Shown: one piece after another, positions 8,869 to 17,872 of the stretch
Layout of the letters: each line of letters opens with the position of its first letter
Numbering within the stretch: position 1 is the first letter of the stretch
Assembly: GCA_963803845.1 (NCBI GenBank)
Contig: CAWDNZ010000005.1
Coordinates: forward strand, 434,001 to 498,000
Length of the DNA stretch: 64,000 bases
Source of the DNA: JABDIY01 sp963803845
GTDB taxonomy: Bacteria; Actinomycetota; Acidimicrobiia; Acidimicrobiales; SZUA-35
Direction of reading: 5' to 3'
Made by a program: the position numbers and the translations under genes
The notes under the pieces: generated by a model
Told to the model about the DNA's origin: nothing
What the model saw: the letters and a program-made list of their open reading frames with translations, nothing else
Databases searched by the model: none

Positions 8869-8920
8869 AGTATATCGTCACATTCCACCCGACTGGAAGG
8901 TCGGGGGATTCGGATACGGT
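8869..8920. promoter_or_regulatory. Divergent merR / ZIP promoter region with shared operator
   Basis: Between merR (ATG 8861) and the ZIP gene (ATG 8929). Minus strand -10 TATACT (8874-8869) lies seven bases before merR. Plus strand -10 TACGGT (8915-8920) lies eight bases before the ZIP gene. Between them, 8880-8902 read on the minus strand is GACCTTCCA-GTCGGG-TGGAATGT, a near-perfect dyad matching the copA box in 17 of 23 positions by eye. One regulator probably controls all three genes. Confidence 0.7.
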
Positions 8921-8928
8921 GCTCCCCG

Positions 8929-9750
8929 ATGAGATTCGCGCTCCTGGCCATCGGCATCTTGGTCCTCTCCATGGCGGCGGGCGTTGCGCCCCTTTTCATG
9001 CGCGAACGGATCAAAGCGGCCACGATGCAGCGCATCACCGGCGTCTCCAGTGGGCTGTTGTTGGCCAGTGCACTTCTCATCATCGTTCCGGAGGGATTCC
9101 ACGTCATCGAGCAGGTGGAGGAGGGCTCGGGATGGTTCGCGGGCCGGACGCAGTTTCTCGTGGCCATGATCCTGGTGGGCTTCATCGCCATGTTGGTGCT
9201 GGAAGGATTGGGTGTTGGTCACAGCATCCACGAGGAGCACCACGACCATTCCCAAGAACACGGCCACGGGCATCTTCATCACCCCGAATCGACGGCTGCG
9301 ATCGGCATCGGTCTCACGGTGCATGCGGCTGCCGATGGGCTGGCGATCGGATCATCTTCGGCCAGCGATGAGGTTGGTCTCACCGCATTGGTTGCGCTTG
9401 CCGTGATCCTGCACAAGGCGCCAGCAGCGTTCAGCCTGGGGGCGTTTCTTTCCCACACCCCCCAGAAACGCTCCAAGACGCTGCTCAATATCGGGCTCTT
9501 TGCCCTCGCCACCCCGGTCTTCATGTTGGTGGCACGAGCCTTGCTGGGCGGAGCCGATGCGCTGCTTGCGGGTTCGCTCTTGTTCTCCGCCGGCACGTTT
9601 CTTTACGTGGCCACCGTGGACACGTTGCCTCGTCTACACAGCCCCGAGAGCGGGCGCTCCGCAGCCGCCGACGTGATCGTGGGAGCGATGGCCTTCGCCG
9701 TCATATTGCTGCTGTTCGAGTCTTTCGGTTGGATCCAGCACGTCCACTAA
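8929..9750 (+). CDS. ZIP family metal transporter
   Basis: A 273-residue membrane protein of the ZIP (SLC39) family. It has eight likely helices, a variable loop rich in His between the third and fourth (HSIHEEHHDHSQEHGHGHLHH-type region, about residues 99-120), then the conserved fourth and fifth helix metal site (LTVHAAADGLAIGSS and LHKAPAAFSLG, giving HxxxD and HKxP). Members move Zn, Fe or Mn into the cytosol. The ATG at 8929 has TACGGT eight bases upstream. Divergence from the MerR gene and the shared operator suggest metal-dependent control. Direction and metal preference are inferred from the family only. Confidence 0.9.
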   Translation: MRFALLAIGILVLSMAAGVAPLFMRERIKAATMQRITGVSSGLLLASALLIIVPEGFHVIEQVEEGSGWFAGRTQFLVAMILVGFIAMLVLEGLGVGHSIHEEHHDHSQEHGHGHLHHPESTAAIGIGLTVHAAADGLAIGSSSASDEVGLTALVALAVILHKAPAAFSLGAFLSHTPQKRSKTLLNIGLFALATPVFMLVARALLGGADALLAGSLLFSAGTFLYVATVDTLPRLHSPESGRSAAADVIVGAMAFAVILLLFESFGWIQHVH

Positions 9751-9759
9751 CGTGGCTCC

Positions 9760-10464
9760 ATGGATCTAGAGGTGTTCCCCGAGGATTGGACTACGGCCGT
9801 TGCGATTGTTGCCCACCCCGACGACATGGAATATGGCGCGGCGGGGGCTGTGGCTCGCTGGACCGCACAAGGGAAACACGTTGTCTATGTGTTGGTGACC
9901 GACGGGGAGGCGGGTATCTCGTCGATGGATCCAGCAGAGGTTGGACCACTCCGACGCGCCGAGCAGGTAGCCGCTTGCAAGGTTGTTGGGGTGACGGAGG
10001 TCGAGTTTCTCGGCCTACCCGATGGCCTCCTCATCGAAGGCCTGGAGTTACGGGCGGCCTTCTGTGAAGCGATCCGGCGTCATCAACCTGATGTTGTGTT
10101 GTCGATCAATTTTCGTGACTCCTGGGGTGGTCCCAGTTGGAACCACGTTGACCACCGGGCCGTTGGCCGCTCGCTTCTCGATGCTGCGCGGGATGCCCCC
10201 AACCCCTGGGTCTTTCCTGAGGCCGGAACGGCGTGGGAGGGCGTGCGCTTTGTGGCGTTCTCGGGTAGCCCTCAACCCACTCATGGTGTTGACATAACAA
10301 ACACATTCGATGCCGCAGTTGAGTCGCTGGCGTGCCACGCGGTCTACCTCAGCAACCTGTCTGGTGAGATGGCCTCGCCCGCCGACTTCCTACGCGGTCC
10401 GGCGGCCAGTGCTGGCACCGCGTTGGGCGTTGAGCTTGCAGCCACGTTCGAGGTCATCGGCTAG
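9760..10464 (+). CDS. PIG-L/LmbE family N-deacetylase
   Basis: A 234-residue zinc-dependent deacetylase. The signature AHPDD (residues 18-22) supplies the His and Asp ligands plus the catalytic Asp, and NHVDH near residues 128-132 supplies the third ligand. Relatives in actinobacteria remove acetyl groups from GlcNAc-inositol (MshB) or cleave mycothiol conjugates (Mca), but the residues here do not settle the substrate. The ATG at 9760 has TAACGT six bases upstream. It stands alone before leuS. Confidence 0.88.
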   Translation: MDLEVFPEDWTTAVAIVAHPDDMEYGAAGAVARWTAQGKHVVYVLVTDGEAGISSMDPAEVGPLRRAEQVAACKVVGVTEVEFLGLPDGLLIEGLELRAAFCEAIRRHQPDVVLSINFRDSWGGPSWNHVDHRAVGRSLLDAARDAPNPWVFPEAGTAWEGVRFVAFSGSPQPTHGVDITNTFDAAVESLACHAVYLSNLSGEMASPADFLRGPAASAGTALGVELAATFEVIG

Positions 10465-10538
10465 AGCGGCCAACGGCGGCCATCTGGGACTGGAGCAAGC
10501 GGTTGGGGGCGGTTCCTCCGGGGAAACCATCGCCGTGC

Positions 10539-10558
10539 GGTAGTTGGCACCAACTACC
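10539..10558. promoter_or_regulatory. Perfect 20-bp palindrome immediately upstream of leuS
   Basis: GGTAGTTGGCACCAACTACC is a perfect 9+2+9 inverted repeat ending 11 bases before the leuS ATG. The likely leuS -10 box TACCCT (10555-10560) overlaps its right arm. The position suggests an operator that would block RNA polymerase. It is too close to the start codon to be a T-box leader, and with a leaderless start it would not be transcribed. Confidence 0.55.
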
Positions 10559-10569
10559 CTTGATCCCTT

Positions 10570-13338
10570 ATGGCATACGACCATCGCTCAATCGAGACCG
10601 CCTGGCACAAGCGCTGGGAAGACGAAGGCCTCAACCGCTCCACCGTGGACTGGGACCGTCCCAAGCATTACGCCCTCACCATGCTGCCCTACCCCTCGGG
10701 CGACCTTCACATCGGCCACTGGTATGCCATGACCCCCAGCGATGCTCGGGCCCGTTTCATGCGCATGAAGGGCTTCAATGTTCTGTTCCCCATCGGGTTC
10801 GATGCGTTCGGCCTGCCCGCGGAGAATGCGGCCGTGCAGCGAGGCGTCCATCCGGCCAAGTGGACCTGGGAGAACATCGAGACGATGCGCACCCAGCTGC
10901 GCAGCATGGGCGCTATGTTCGACTGGGAACGCGAAGCGGTCAGCTGTGAGCCGTCCTACTACGGCTGGACCGAGTGGCTCTTCAAACAGATGTATTCCCA
11001 CAACATCGCCTATCGCGGGGAGGCCATGGTCAACTGGTCACCGGCACTGAACACGGTCCTCGCCAACGAACAGGTGATCGATGGAAAGGACGAGCGGCTG
11101 GGTCAGCCGGTCATTCAGAAGTTGATGTCGCAGTGGTTCTTCCGGATCACCGACTACGCCGATGAGCTGTTGGATTTCGACGGGATCGATTGGCCCGACC
11201 CCATCAAGGCGATGCAGAACAACTGGATCGGCCGCTCCGAGGGGGCCTTTGCCGACTTCGCAGTTGCTGATGGCACCGTTGACGGCTCTGGCGAGAAGCT
11301 TCGGGTTTTCACCACCCGGCCTGACACGTTGTGGGGGGCCACGTTCATGGTGGTTGCTCCCGAGCATCCGTTGTTGGCTCAGTTCACCTCGGATGAGCAG
11401 CGGGCTGCGGTGGAAGAGTATGTGGCCGCAGCTTCCAAGCGGACCGAACTGGAGCGCACCGCCGACGACAAAGAGAAGACCGGCGTCTTCACCGGTGGTT
11501 ATGCGATCAACCCCGTCAACGGCGAACAGATTCCCGTTTGGGTGGCCGACTACGTTCTGATCTCCTATGGGACTGGCGCCATCATGGCGGTGCCGGCCCA
11601 TGACCAGCGTGACTTCGAATTCGCCCGCCGCTTTGGTCTGAAGATCGTTCCAGTGATCGACAGCTCTGGTGAGGACAGCGGCGGCAAGGGCGAGCTGATC
11701 GAGGCGTACATTGGCCCGGGTCGCATGAAGAACAGCGGCCCCTTGGATGGCGTGGCGGTAACCGAACAGAAGGGGCGGGCCAATCCCGCAATCGCAGCCG
11801 CATTGGACTGGTTGGAGGCGAACGATGCCGGTGTGGAAACGATCAACTACCGCTTGCGAGACTGGCTGATCAGTCGCCAGCGGTACTGGGGGACCCCGAT
11901 CCCCATGGTCCACCGGGCCGACGGTGGTATCGAGCCCGTGCCGAACTCTGACATGCCGGTGGTGTTGCCCGAAGACGTCGTCTTCACCGGCCGAAGCCCG
12001 TTGGCCGAGACGCCGGAATTCCTCGACGTCATCGACTCCACCGGTGCCCCGGCGCGGCGGGAGACCGACACGATGGACACGTTCATGTGCTCCAGCTGGT
12101 ACTGGCTGCGCTATCTGTCTCCAAATTACGACGATGCTCCGTTCGATCCCGAAGAGGCCGCCTACTGGCTGCCGGTCGACACCTACACGGGCGGTGCTGA
12201 GCATGCCGTGATGCATCTGCTCTATGCCCGCTTCTTCATCAAGGCCATGCGGGACATGGGCGTGTTCTCCGATGCCGAGGCCATCATGAACGAACATGGC
12301 CGAACGGCCAACGGGGCCTTCGACGAGCCCTTTATGTTGCTGCGCAATCAAGGCCAAATCCTCGGCGAGGAGCGGGTTGGTGACCGGGTGGCGATCAACG
12401 GCACGTCCGATGGAAATCGAACAATCGCAACGTCGCTTTCGGTGGATCCGTCGGCTGAAGCTGGCAGCGCCGATGTGGTCGGCGAGCTGATGCGGCGAAC
12501 CGAGAATCTGCTGCGCGTCAAGACCGCCACCGGCATGGTCACCGTGGAAGTCCCAGATGATGTGGAGGTGAAGATCCCCGCCGTTCCCGGTGAGAACGGG
12601 TTGCATCAGCTGAAGCACCATCTGGAGATCGAGCGGATGTCCAAATCGCGCGGCAACGTGGTTAACCCTGACGATCTCGTGGAGCAGTATGGCGCCGACA
12701 CCGTTCGCACGTACTTGATGTTCGCCTTCGAATGGCAAAAGGGCGGGCCGTGGAACAGCAGCGGCATCATGGGGTCGCAGCGCTTCATTGAGGACGTATG
12801 GAAGATCGGGACCGTTGAGTACGAGGCATCGGCCGCAACCGGCGAGGCCACAGCTGCCTTGATCCGGAAGGTCCACCAGACGATTCATCGTGTGGAAAAC
12901 AGCATGGAGGCTTTCAAATGGAACACCGCAGTTGCGGCGTTGATGGAATTGCGGAACGAGTTGAACACCGCCGGTCGGGGCGGTCTAGTGACAGCCGAGG
13001 CCTGGTCCGAGGGTGTTGATGCGTTACTGAAGATGCTGGCGCCGATAGCGCCCCACATCACCGAGGAACTGTGGCGGAACAGGGGCGGCACCGATTCCAT
13101 CCATGTTCAGGAGTGGCCGCTCTTTGATTCCGAACTTGCCGCCGAGGACACGGTGACCATGGTGCTCCAGGTGAACGGCAAGGTTCGTTCCCGGATCGAC
13201 GTGCCCGCCGAGATTTCCGAAGCGGACGCTGAGGCGTTGGCGCTGGCCGATGAACGGATCGCCGAACTGACCGAGGGCAAGACAATCCGCAAAGTGATCG
13301 CCCGCCCACCGAAGCTCATCAATATCGTGGCGGGTTGA
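10570..13338 (+). CDS. leuS: Leucyl-tRNA synthetase
   Basis: A 922-residue class I aminoacyl-tRNA synthetase that charges tRNA-Leu. The HIGH motif is HIGH at residues 47-50 (SGDLHIGHWYAMT). The second signature is MSKSRGN at 690-696. Between them lies the CP1 editing domain (conserved T-rich stretch TTRPDTLWGATF, and GTGAIMAVPAHDQRD). The anticodon-binding and C-terminal domains follow, ending in the usual VNGKVRSRI...KVIARPPKLINIVAG. The length is larger than the E. coli enzyme (860) because of insertions near residues 595-665, just before MSKS. The ATG at 10570 has TACCCT nine bases upstream. Confidence 0.98.
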   Translation: MAYDHRSIETAWHKRWEDEGLNRSTVDWDRPKHYALTMLPYPSGDLHIGHWYAMTPSDARARFMRMKGFNVLFPIGFDAFGLPAENAAVQRGVHPAKWTWENIETMRTQLRSMGAMFDWEREAVSCEPSYYGWTEWLFKQMYSHNIAYRGEAMVNWSPALNTVLANEQVIDGKDERLGQPVIQKLMSQWFFRITDYADELLDFDGIDWPDPIKAMQNNWIGRSEGAFADFAVADGTVDGSGEKLRVFTTRPDTLWGATFMVVAPEHPLLAQFTSDEQRAAVEEYVAAASKRTELERTADDKEKTGVFTGGYAINPVNGEQIPVWVADYVLISYGTGAIMAVPAHDQRDFEFARRFGLKIVPVIDSSGEDSGGKGELIEAYIGPGRMKNSGPLDGVAVTEQKGRANPAIAAALDWLEANDAGVETINYRLRDWLISRQRYWGTPIPMVHRADGGIEPVPNSDMPVVLPEDVVFTGRSPLAETPEFLDVIDSTGAPARRETDTMDTFMCSSWYWLRYLSPNYDDAPFDPEEAAYWLPVDTYTGGAEHAVMHLLYARFFIKAMRDMGVFSDAEAIMNEHGRTANGAFDEPFMLLRNQGQILGEERVGDRVAINGTSDGNRTIATSLSVDPSAEAGSADVVGELMRRTENLLRVKTATGMVTVEVPDDVEVKIPAVPGENGLHQLKHHLEIERMSKSRGNVVNPDDLVEQYGADTVRTYLMFAFEWQKGGPWNSSGIMGSQRFIEDVWKIGTVEYEASAATGEATAALIRKVHQTIHRVENSMEAFKWNTAVAALMELRNELNTAGRGGLVTAEAWSEGVDALLKMLAPIAPHITEELWRNRGGTDSIHVQEWPLFDSELAAEDTVTMVLQVNGKVRSRIDVPAEISEADAEALALADERIAELTEGKTIRKVIARPPKLINIVAG

Positions 13339-13413
13339 CTCCCCGGAATTTGAAACCTTGTCGATGTTCCCAGCTGAGGCGAAGGGCAGGGCGAGAATTG
13401 GACGCGTAGATCG

Positions 13414-13812
13414 TCAGCCGGTGGCGGGCTTCTCGGCGATGAGCTGAATGAGGTTGCCACAGGTGTCGTCGAAGACCGCCACGACAGCTTCCCCGATGTC
13501 AATCGGCGGTTGAGTGAACACCACACCGAGGCCGGTTAGCCGAGCGTGTTCGGCCGCCACGTCCTCAACCGAGAACTGGGCGAGCGGGATGCCATCTTCG
13601 ACGAGTGCGTCGCGATACGGCTTGACCGCTGGATGTTTGGCCGGCTCCAACAGCAACTCCGGTCCATCTGGTGAGTCGGGCGATACGACGGTGAGCCATG
13701 CGTCGTCGCCGATCGGGATGTCGTGGTGCTTCGTGAACCCGAGCACGTCGGTGTAGAACGCCAGTGCGGCACGCTGGTCGTCGACGAAGACACTGGTCAG
13801 TTGAATTCTCAT
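13414..13812 (-). CDS. VOC (glyoxalase/bleomycin resistance-like) family protein
   Basis: A 132-residue vicinal oxygen chelate protein with the paired beta-alpha-beta-beta-beta modules: IQLTSVFVDDQRAALAFYTDVLGF at the start and a second half with FSVEDVAAEHARLTGLGV...DDTCGNLIQL, where Glu/Gln-type metal positions occur. Many such actinobacterial proteins are uncharacterised. The ATG at 13812 is preceded by GGGAGAA in a good Shine-Dalgarno position. An upstream in-frame start at 13875 would add an unrelated 21 residues and is rejected. No linked partner gene. Confidence 0.85.
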   Translation of the reverse strand: MRIQLTSVFVDDQRAALAFYTDVLGFTKHHDIPIGDDAWLTVVSPDSPDGPELLLEPAKHPAVKPYRDALVEDGIPLAQFSVEDVAAEHARLTGLGVVFTQPPIDIGEAVVAVFDDTCGNLIQLIAEKPATG

Positions 13813-13965
13813 GGCTTCTCCCTTCCGACGATGGAAAACCATCGTGTGACGAGCGTATTGCCGTGAGATTCCCAACTGCTCGTTATGCGCTCACGCCATG
13901 ATGCGCGGTGCGTACGGTCTTCTCGTTGCTTAGAGGTGTTTTTCGATGTTAGTTACAACAATGTA

Positions 13966-13994
13966 TTGCAAAACACACATCTGTTCTATATACT
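13966..13994 (+). promoter_or_regulatory. Strong sigma-70-type promoter of the DUF222/HNH gene
   Basis: TTGCAA (13966-13971), a 17-base spacer and TATACT (13989-13994), then only five bases to the ATG at 14000. The surrounding 13935-13999 stretch is distinctly AT-rich in a GC-rich genome. This is the clearest leaderless promoter in the window. Confidence 0.8.
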
Positions 13995-13999
13995 AAACT

Positions 14000-15313
14000 A
14001 TGGTGGTCTTGGCGGACATCCTGAAGGCATTCGAGGTAGCAGACACGCTTCCGGATGGGCAACGGCAAGCTGCGATCATCGCGGCAGCGGACCGGGCTCT
14101 TGCTCTGGCTGGGGTCGAAACGGTGGCGCTGCATGATGCAGGGGTGACGTTCCAATCGGGGTTGTCCAACCCCGGTCACTGGCTGGCCCACAAGGCCAAC
14201 ATTTCCAAGGCCCGGGGCCGCCGCGTCTATGCCACCGGCCGGCTGGCTCTCCGGTTCGAAGCGATAGCGGAAGGCATTGATGAAGGTGTCCTGTCCGATG
14301 ACCATCTCACGGTCCTGAAGGTTTGCCTCCCCGGGAACCGGTCGGTGTACCGGGCCCAGGTGTTTGACGACCACCACAAGATGCTGGTTGATCTGGCCCG
14401 GGACCTCGACTTCCCGGATTTCAAGAAGGCGTGCGAGGCATGGATTGGGTTGTGTAACGACGCTGACCCAGACGCCAAAGCCCCCGAGGATCAAGAACTC
14501 GGACTTGATTTCACCGATAACCGGGATGGCACCACATCGCTTCGTGGCCTGTTGTTGACTTCCGACGCTGACCTGTTGAAGGAAGGCCTCACTCGGCTCG
14601 CCGAACGAGCCAAGGAGCAGGCCAGGCGGGATGAACACAACAATCCTCCCCAGCCCGAACCAGTCGGCGGTGAGCTCGAGGATGATCTGTCGGTCGACTA
14701 TTCGATCAGCGAATACACGCTTCGGCCAGTGGTTCGGCGAGGGAGCCGCTACTGGATGGCCAGGGCGATGGGAATGATCGCCAACCTCGCCAACAGTGCA
14801 CCCTCAGATGGGAAGGCCCCCGAACCGCTGCTGGTAGTGCTCATGGATTTCGAAACATTCGATGCGGAAAAGAACCGGTGGGCAAACGGTGAGCCCAAAC
14901 TTCCACCCGATGTGGTGTTCCGGCCGGGGTATTCCTGCGAAACCTTGGATGGGAAACAAATCACTCCATTTGAAGCGTTCCGAATAGCATTGAATCACCG
15001 GATAAAGCGCTGTGTGATTGACGCCGAATCACAGAAGGTCGATTTGGGCCGCTCGCAGCGGCTATTCACCGGTGCGGCCCGCGAAGCGATCATCTACCGA
15101 GATCGGTGCTGCACCATCCCGGGTTGTGGGGCCCCAGCACGCTGGGGCGAGGTGGACCACATTGTCGAGTGGCAGGACGGCGGAGAAACCAACGTCATCA
15201 ACGGTCGGCTCCTCTGTTCATCGGACCACGACCTCAAGACCCAGGCAGAGAAGCGATGGCGAGACAGACAAGCCACCGCACAACAGCAACAGGACAGCAT
15301 CGAACCGTTCTAG
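14000..15313 (+). CDS. DUF222 domain HNH endonuclease-like protein (13E12 repeat family)
   Basis: A 437-residue protein of the DUF222-HNH family that is multiplied in many actinobacterial genomes. The N-terminal half is the helical DUF222 domain. The C-terminal HNH nuclease fold shows CTIPGC near residue 370, then WGEVDHIVEWQDGGETN, with the catalytic-type DH pair, and LLCSSDHDLK. Cys pairs probably hold a structural zinc. The function of the family is not settled; mobile or group-specific expansion and DNA cleavage are suspected. The AT-rich upstream region and strong promoter differ from neighbours, hinting at acquired DNA. Near the C-terminus a glutamine-rich tail (ATAQQQQDS) is present. 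There is no associated reverse transcriptase or intron. Confidence 0.88.
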   Translation: MVVLADILKAFEVADTLPDGQRQAAIIAAADRALALAGVETVALHDAGVTFQSGLSNPGHWLAHKANISKARGRRVYATGRLALRFEAIAEGIDEGVLSDDHLTVLKVCLPGNRSVYRAQVFDDHHKMLVDLARDLDFPDFKKACEAWIGLCNDADPDAKAPEDQELGLDFTDNRDGTTSLRGLLLTSDADLLKEGLTRLAERAKEQARRDEHNNPPQPEPVGGELEDDLSVDYSISEYTLRPVVRRGSRYWMARAMGMIANLANSAPSDGKAPEPLLVVLMDFETFDAEKNRWANGEPKLPPDVVFRPGYSCETLDGKQITPFEAFRIALNHRIKRCVIDAESQKVDLGRSQRLFTGAAREAIIYRDRCCTIPGCGAPARWGEVDHIVEWQDGGETNVINGRLLCSSDHDLKTQAEKRWRDRQATAQQQQDSIEPF

Positions 15314-15341
15314 GCGGTCCGGGTGTGCCTACGGGAGTGGT

Positions 15342-15632
15342 CTAGAGCTGAATCTGGATTCCGGCTCGGCCGGAGATATTCGGGATTATCAGATCTTTGA
15401 TCAGAGCTCGGTGGCCCTCTTCAGATGAGTACTCCTGGAACGCCTCGACCGTCTCGAAATCGCCGATAACGGCGTAGTCGAAGTTTCCCTCCCGGAGTCC
15501 GGCGTCGGGACCGTGGGTGTAGGCCGCCACGCAGTCAAGCGTTGCCAACCGATCAAGACCCGCTTTGATGGCGGCCATGGTCTCGTCGGTCACGTCGGGG
15601 TTCCAGGTGAAAAGGGCACAGTGGCGAAGCAT
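15342..15632 (-). CDS. Dabb (stress-responsive alpha/beta barrel) family protein
   Basis: A 96-residue ferredoxin-like fold protein beginning MLRHCALFTWNPDVTDE and containing the family pattern of a leading His strand, a KAGLDRLATL helix, YTHGPDAG, and DYAVIGDFETVEAFQEY, with HRALI near the end. Such dimeric barrels have varied or unknown activities. The ATG at 15632 has TACTGT six bases upstream, supporting it over the longer reading from 15668. Convergent with the DUF222 gene. Confidence 0.85.
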   Translation of the reverse strand: MLRHCALFTWNPDVTDETMAAIKAGLDRLATLDCVAAYTHGPDAGLREGNFDYAVIGDFETVEAFQEYSSEEGHRALIKDLIIPNISGRAGIQIQL

Positions 15633-15723
15633 GGTCCGACAGTACCGATCTTCTGTCTTCGCGACCAATAACCACAGCGGAGCAGCTTGTGGTCATGGCT
15701 GCATTGGCATCGGTTGGACTTTT

Positions 15724-16743
15724 TTATGCCGGATACGGGTGCCATTGACCAGTTGTGAAGTCGTGGAGTTTGCAGACCCTGGTCGCTTCTAGGTAATCCT
15801 TGATCCGGAGAGGTCGTTCGTCAACCCGATCAGGAAACTCTTGGGCGATCGCCCGTGCAGCTTCGGGTAGGCGGTAGCACGGGATCCTGGCGTCCACATG
15901 GTGCGGGATGTGCACCATGATCCAGTGGAAGAAGAAGTCCCATCCCGGTGGTCCCCACAGGATGGTGGTCCCTTCGACCTGCCCCTTGAAGCGGTTCCAC
16001 TCCTTGCGTGGCCACCAGCGGATATCGGGGGCGATGTGGTGGACGTACACGACCCAGCCGATCGTATGGGTGAAGAGCAGGAATGGAATCAGGACAACTT
16101 TCGCCCAAACCCAAATCCCGCCAGTTCCGTTGAGGAGAAGTGTCGCGAGGAAGGTCAAACTGGCGAACGATGCCACGAGCATCTGATCCCGTCGCATGGC
16201 TTGTTTCCACCGATCGGGCGGTTCGAACCGCACCATCTTGTTCCACCAGACTTCGCGCAGGTAATAGGCGCCAGATCCAAGCGGACCCCATTCCAGACGG
16301 TGCCGAAGTCTGCCCAGTCGACCCAAATTCTGATAGTCGTCGACGGTGAGCGGATGCCAAACGAAATCCATTCCCTGGCGAAGCGTGTGGCCATGGTGAA
16401 CCCGGTTGTGGCCGAACTCCCAAATAGAGGTTGCATGCATCGAGGGCAGCATGCTGACTCGAGCAATTGCCCAGTTGAGCCGCTTCGAATCGAAAAGCGC
16501 ATCATGGGCTGCGTCGTGCCCAATGACGAACAGGCTTGCAACCGCCATACCCGCCACGATCCAAAGGGGAACGACAAGTAGTGGGTTGTTGGTGGACAAC
16601 AATCCCCAGACAGCTAGCCCGTAGAGAAGTAGATCCCGACCGAACAGACCGAGTCCTCGGAGAGTCGATCGCTGGTAGCAGTGCTTGGGGATCACGTCGA
16701 GGACGGGTTTCAGGCCGGTTGGAGCCTCGGTCATGGAAGTCAC
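15724..16743 (-). CDS. Membrane fatty acid desaturase / hydroxylase family protein
   Basis: An integral membrane di-iron enzyme with the three histidine boxes: HDAAHD, HNRVHH and, near the C-terminus, HIPHHVD. Hydrophobic segments come in pairs around them (LLLYGLAVWGLL, VVPLWIVAGMAVASLFVIG, LTFLATLLLNG, VVLIPFLLFTHTIGWVVYV). It probably introduces a double bond into an acyl chain, but the exact product is unknown. The start is uncertain. GTG 16743 has GATACT nine bases upstream, and ATG 16734 is an alternative. A longer frame to 16845 would translate through a palindromic repeat element at 16817-16828, so I reject it. Confidence 0.87.
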   Translation of the reverse strand: MTSMTEAPTGLKPVLDVIPKHCYQRSTLRGLGLFGRDLLLYGLAVWGLLSTNNPLLVVPLWIVAGMAVASLFVIGHDAAHDALFDSKRLNWAIARVSMLPSMHATSIWEFGHNRVHHGHTLRQGMDFVWHPLTVDDYQNLGRLGRLRHRLEWGPLGSGAYYLREVWWNKMVRFEPPDRWKQAMRRDQMLVASFASLTFLATLLLNGTGGIWVWAKVVLIPFLLFTHTIGWVVYVHHIAPDIRWWPRKEWNRFKGQVEGTTILWGPPGWDFFFHWIMVHIPHHVDARIPCYRLPEAARAIAQEFPDRVDERPLRIKDYLEATRVCKLHDFTTGQWHPYPA

Positions 16744-16966
16744 AGGATTGCGAGTATCGACGGAAGAACCCCCCGGTGCCAGGGCCCAAGGTCCCACCAA
16801 GCTGCAGGGAATCCGGCTCCCGGAGGGATCGCACAGGGACGGCATCGTTGATTAGTCCGGGTGGGTCTTAGGGGTTGGTTGTTGTTGTGCCGGAGGCGAG
16901 CCACTCAGATCATGGCATTGTGCCAGCGAACGTCTCCCGGAGGGACGGCACAGGATCGCACAGGCG
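16744..16966. repeat. Intergenic region with two palindromic elements (core CTCCCGGAGGGA)
   Basis: This 223-base gap between two same-strand genes carries two copies of the core CTCCCGGAGGGA, at 16817-16828 and 16934-16945. Both are followed by related text (ATCGCACAGG occurs after each). They belong to the dispersed family described at 24892, 24991, 33334, 37090 and 37233. No gene is visible here. Confidence 0.75.
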
Positions 16967-17836
16967 TTACGGCGCCCCCCATCGTCCCAGTGCTGCATCA
17001 CGTAGGGCTCGCAAACGTGCCCGGGCGGACCAGTACTCACCTCGTTTGGAGGGTCGAATGGTCCGGTGGATGAGTTGGCCGATAGCCAGCGTCACCCGTA
17101 CGACTACGTGAAAGCGGCCGAAGTGTTTGCCGATCAGTAGCAGCGTGTTGCGCTCCATCAAGTACTCCGCCACCGGCTTGGGTGTGCTGACCCGTGGGTT
17201 GAAGACTCGCGCGCCGCGAGCCAGCCCTACCTCCCACCCTGCTGTATTGGCTCGCAGCCCCAAATCGGCTTCCTCGCAGTAGGTGAAGAACCGCTCGTCG
17301 TAGAGGCCAATGTTCTCTAGACAGGAACGGCGGGCCATGAAGAGCGTGCCGTGGGGATAGTCGCAGGCTTCGTAGCCGTGTTCCGATTCGGCGGGGGCGA
17401 AGATGGGTCCGAAGTTCCTGTCGACCCGGGGAAGGAGTGCGTCGCCAACATCGGCGCAGAGCAGGCCGAGTTGGGGACGCTGGGCGGCGATGGACAACAT
17501 GGCGGCCAGGGTGCCCTCGTCGAGAAGCGCATCGTGCGGGGCGGAGACACACCACTCCGCCCCGTTGGGGTCCTCGAGCCATCGTTCCCAGCCGCGGTTG
17601 GTGGCGGGCCCGAATCCGGTATTGGAGCCCAGTTCGATCAGCTCGCTGGGCTTTCCGCACGCATTCAGTGCGGCCCGCAGTTGCAGAACCGCGTGGTGCG
17701 ATGAGCCGTTGTCCACCACGGTGATGGCCCGGACGGCGGGTTCTGCGGCAAATCGATCGATGGAATGCGCACAGGCGTCGGGCTGTTTCCAATGGACTAT
17801 CACAACGTCCACCGTTGGATCACCACGCAAATCCAC
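16967..17836 (-). CDS. Glycosyltransferase family 2 protein
   Basis: A 289-residue GT-A fold enzyme, rhamnosyltransferase-like. It begins VDVVIVHWKQPDACAHSIDRF and shows ITVVDNGSS, then SNTGFGPATNRG (sugar-nucleotide region), a P-H-D segment in place of a canonical DxD (SAPHDALLDEGTL), and the acceptor-side motif FFTYCEEADLGLRA typical of this subgroup. It should transfer a sugar from a nucleotide donor to an envelope glycan. No neighbouring polysaccharide genes indicate which. The GTG start at 17836 has TAGCGT six bases upstream. Confidence 0.87.
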   Translation of the reverse strand: MDLRGDPTVDVVIVHWKQPDACAHSIDRFAAEPAVRAITVVDNGSSHHAVLQLRAALNACGKPSELIELGSNTGFGPATNRGWERWLEDPNGAEWCVSAPHDALLDEGTLAAMLSIAAQRPQLGLLCADVGDALLPRVDRNFGPIFAPAESEHGYEACDYPHGTLFMARRSCLENIGLYDERFFTYCEEADLGLRANTAGWEVGLARGARVFNPRVSTPKPVAEYLMERNTLLLIGKHFGRFHVVVRVTLAIGQLIHRTIRPSKRGEYWSARARLRALRDAALGRWGAP

Positions 17837-17872
17837 GCCCCGACGCTACCCGTATGCTCGTGGGCAGCATCT

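Noticed and set aside
11038..12888. Long open frame antisense to leuS (616 codons)
   Set aside because: It mirrors a confirmed synthetase, has no domain text, and reflects the GC-rich third positions of leuS.
16744..16845. N-terminal extension of the fatty acid desaturase
   Set aside because: It translates a palindromic repeat and has no promoter or ribosome site at 16845.
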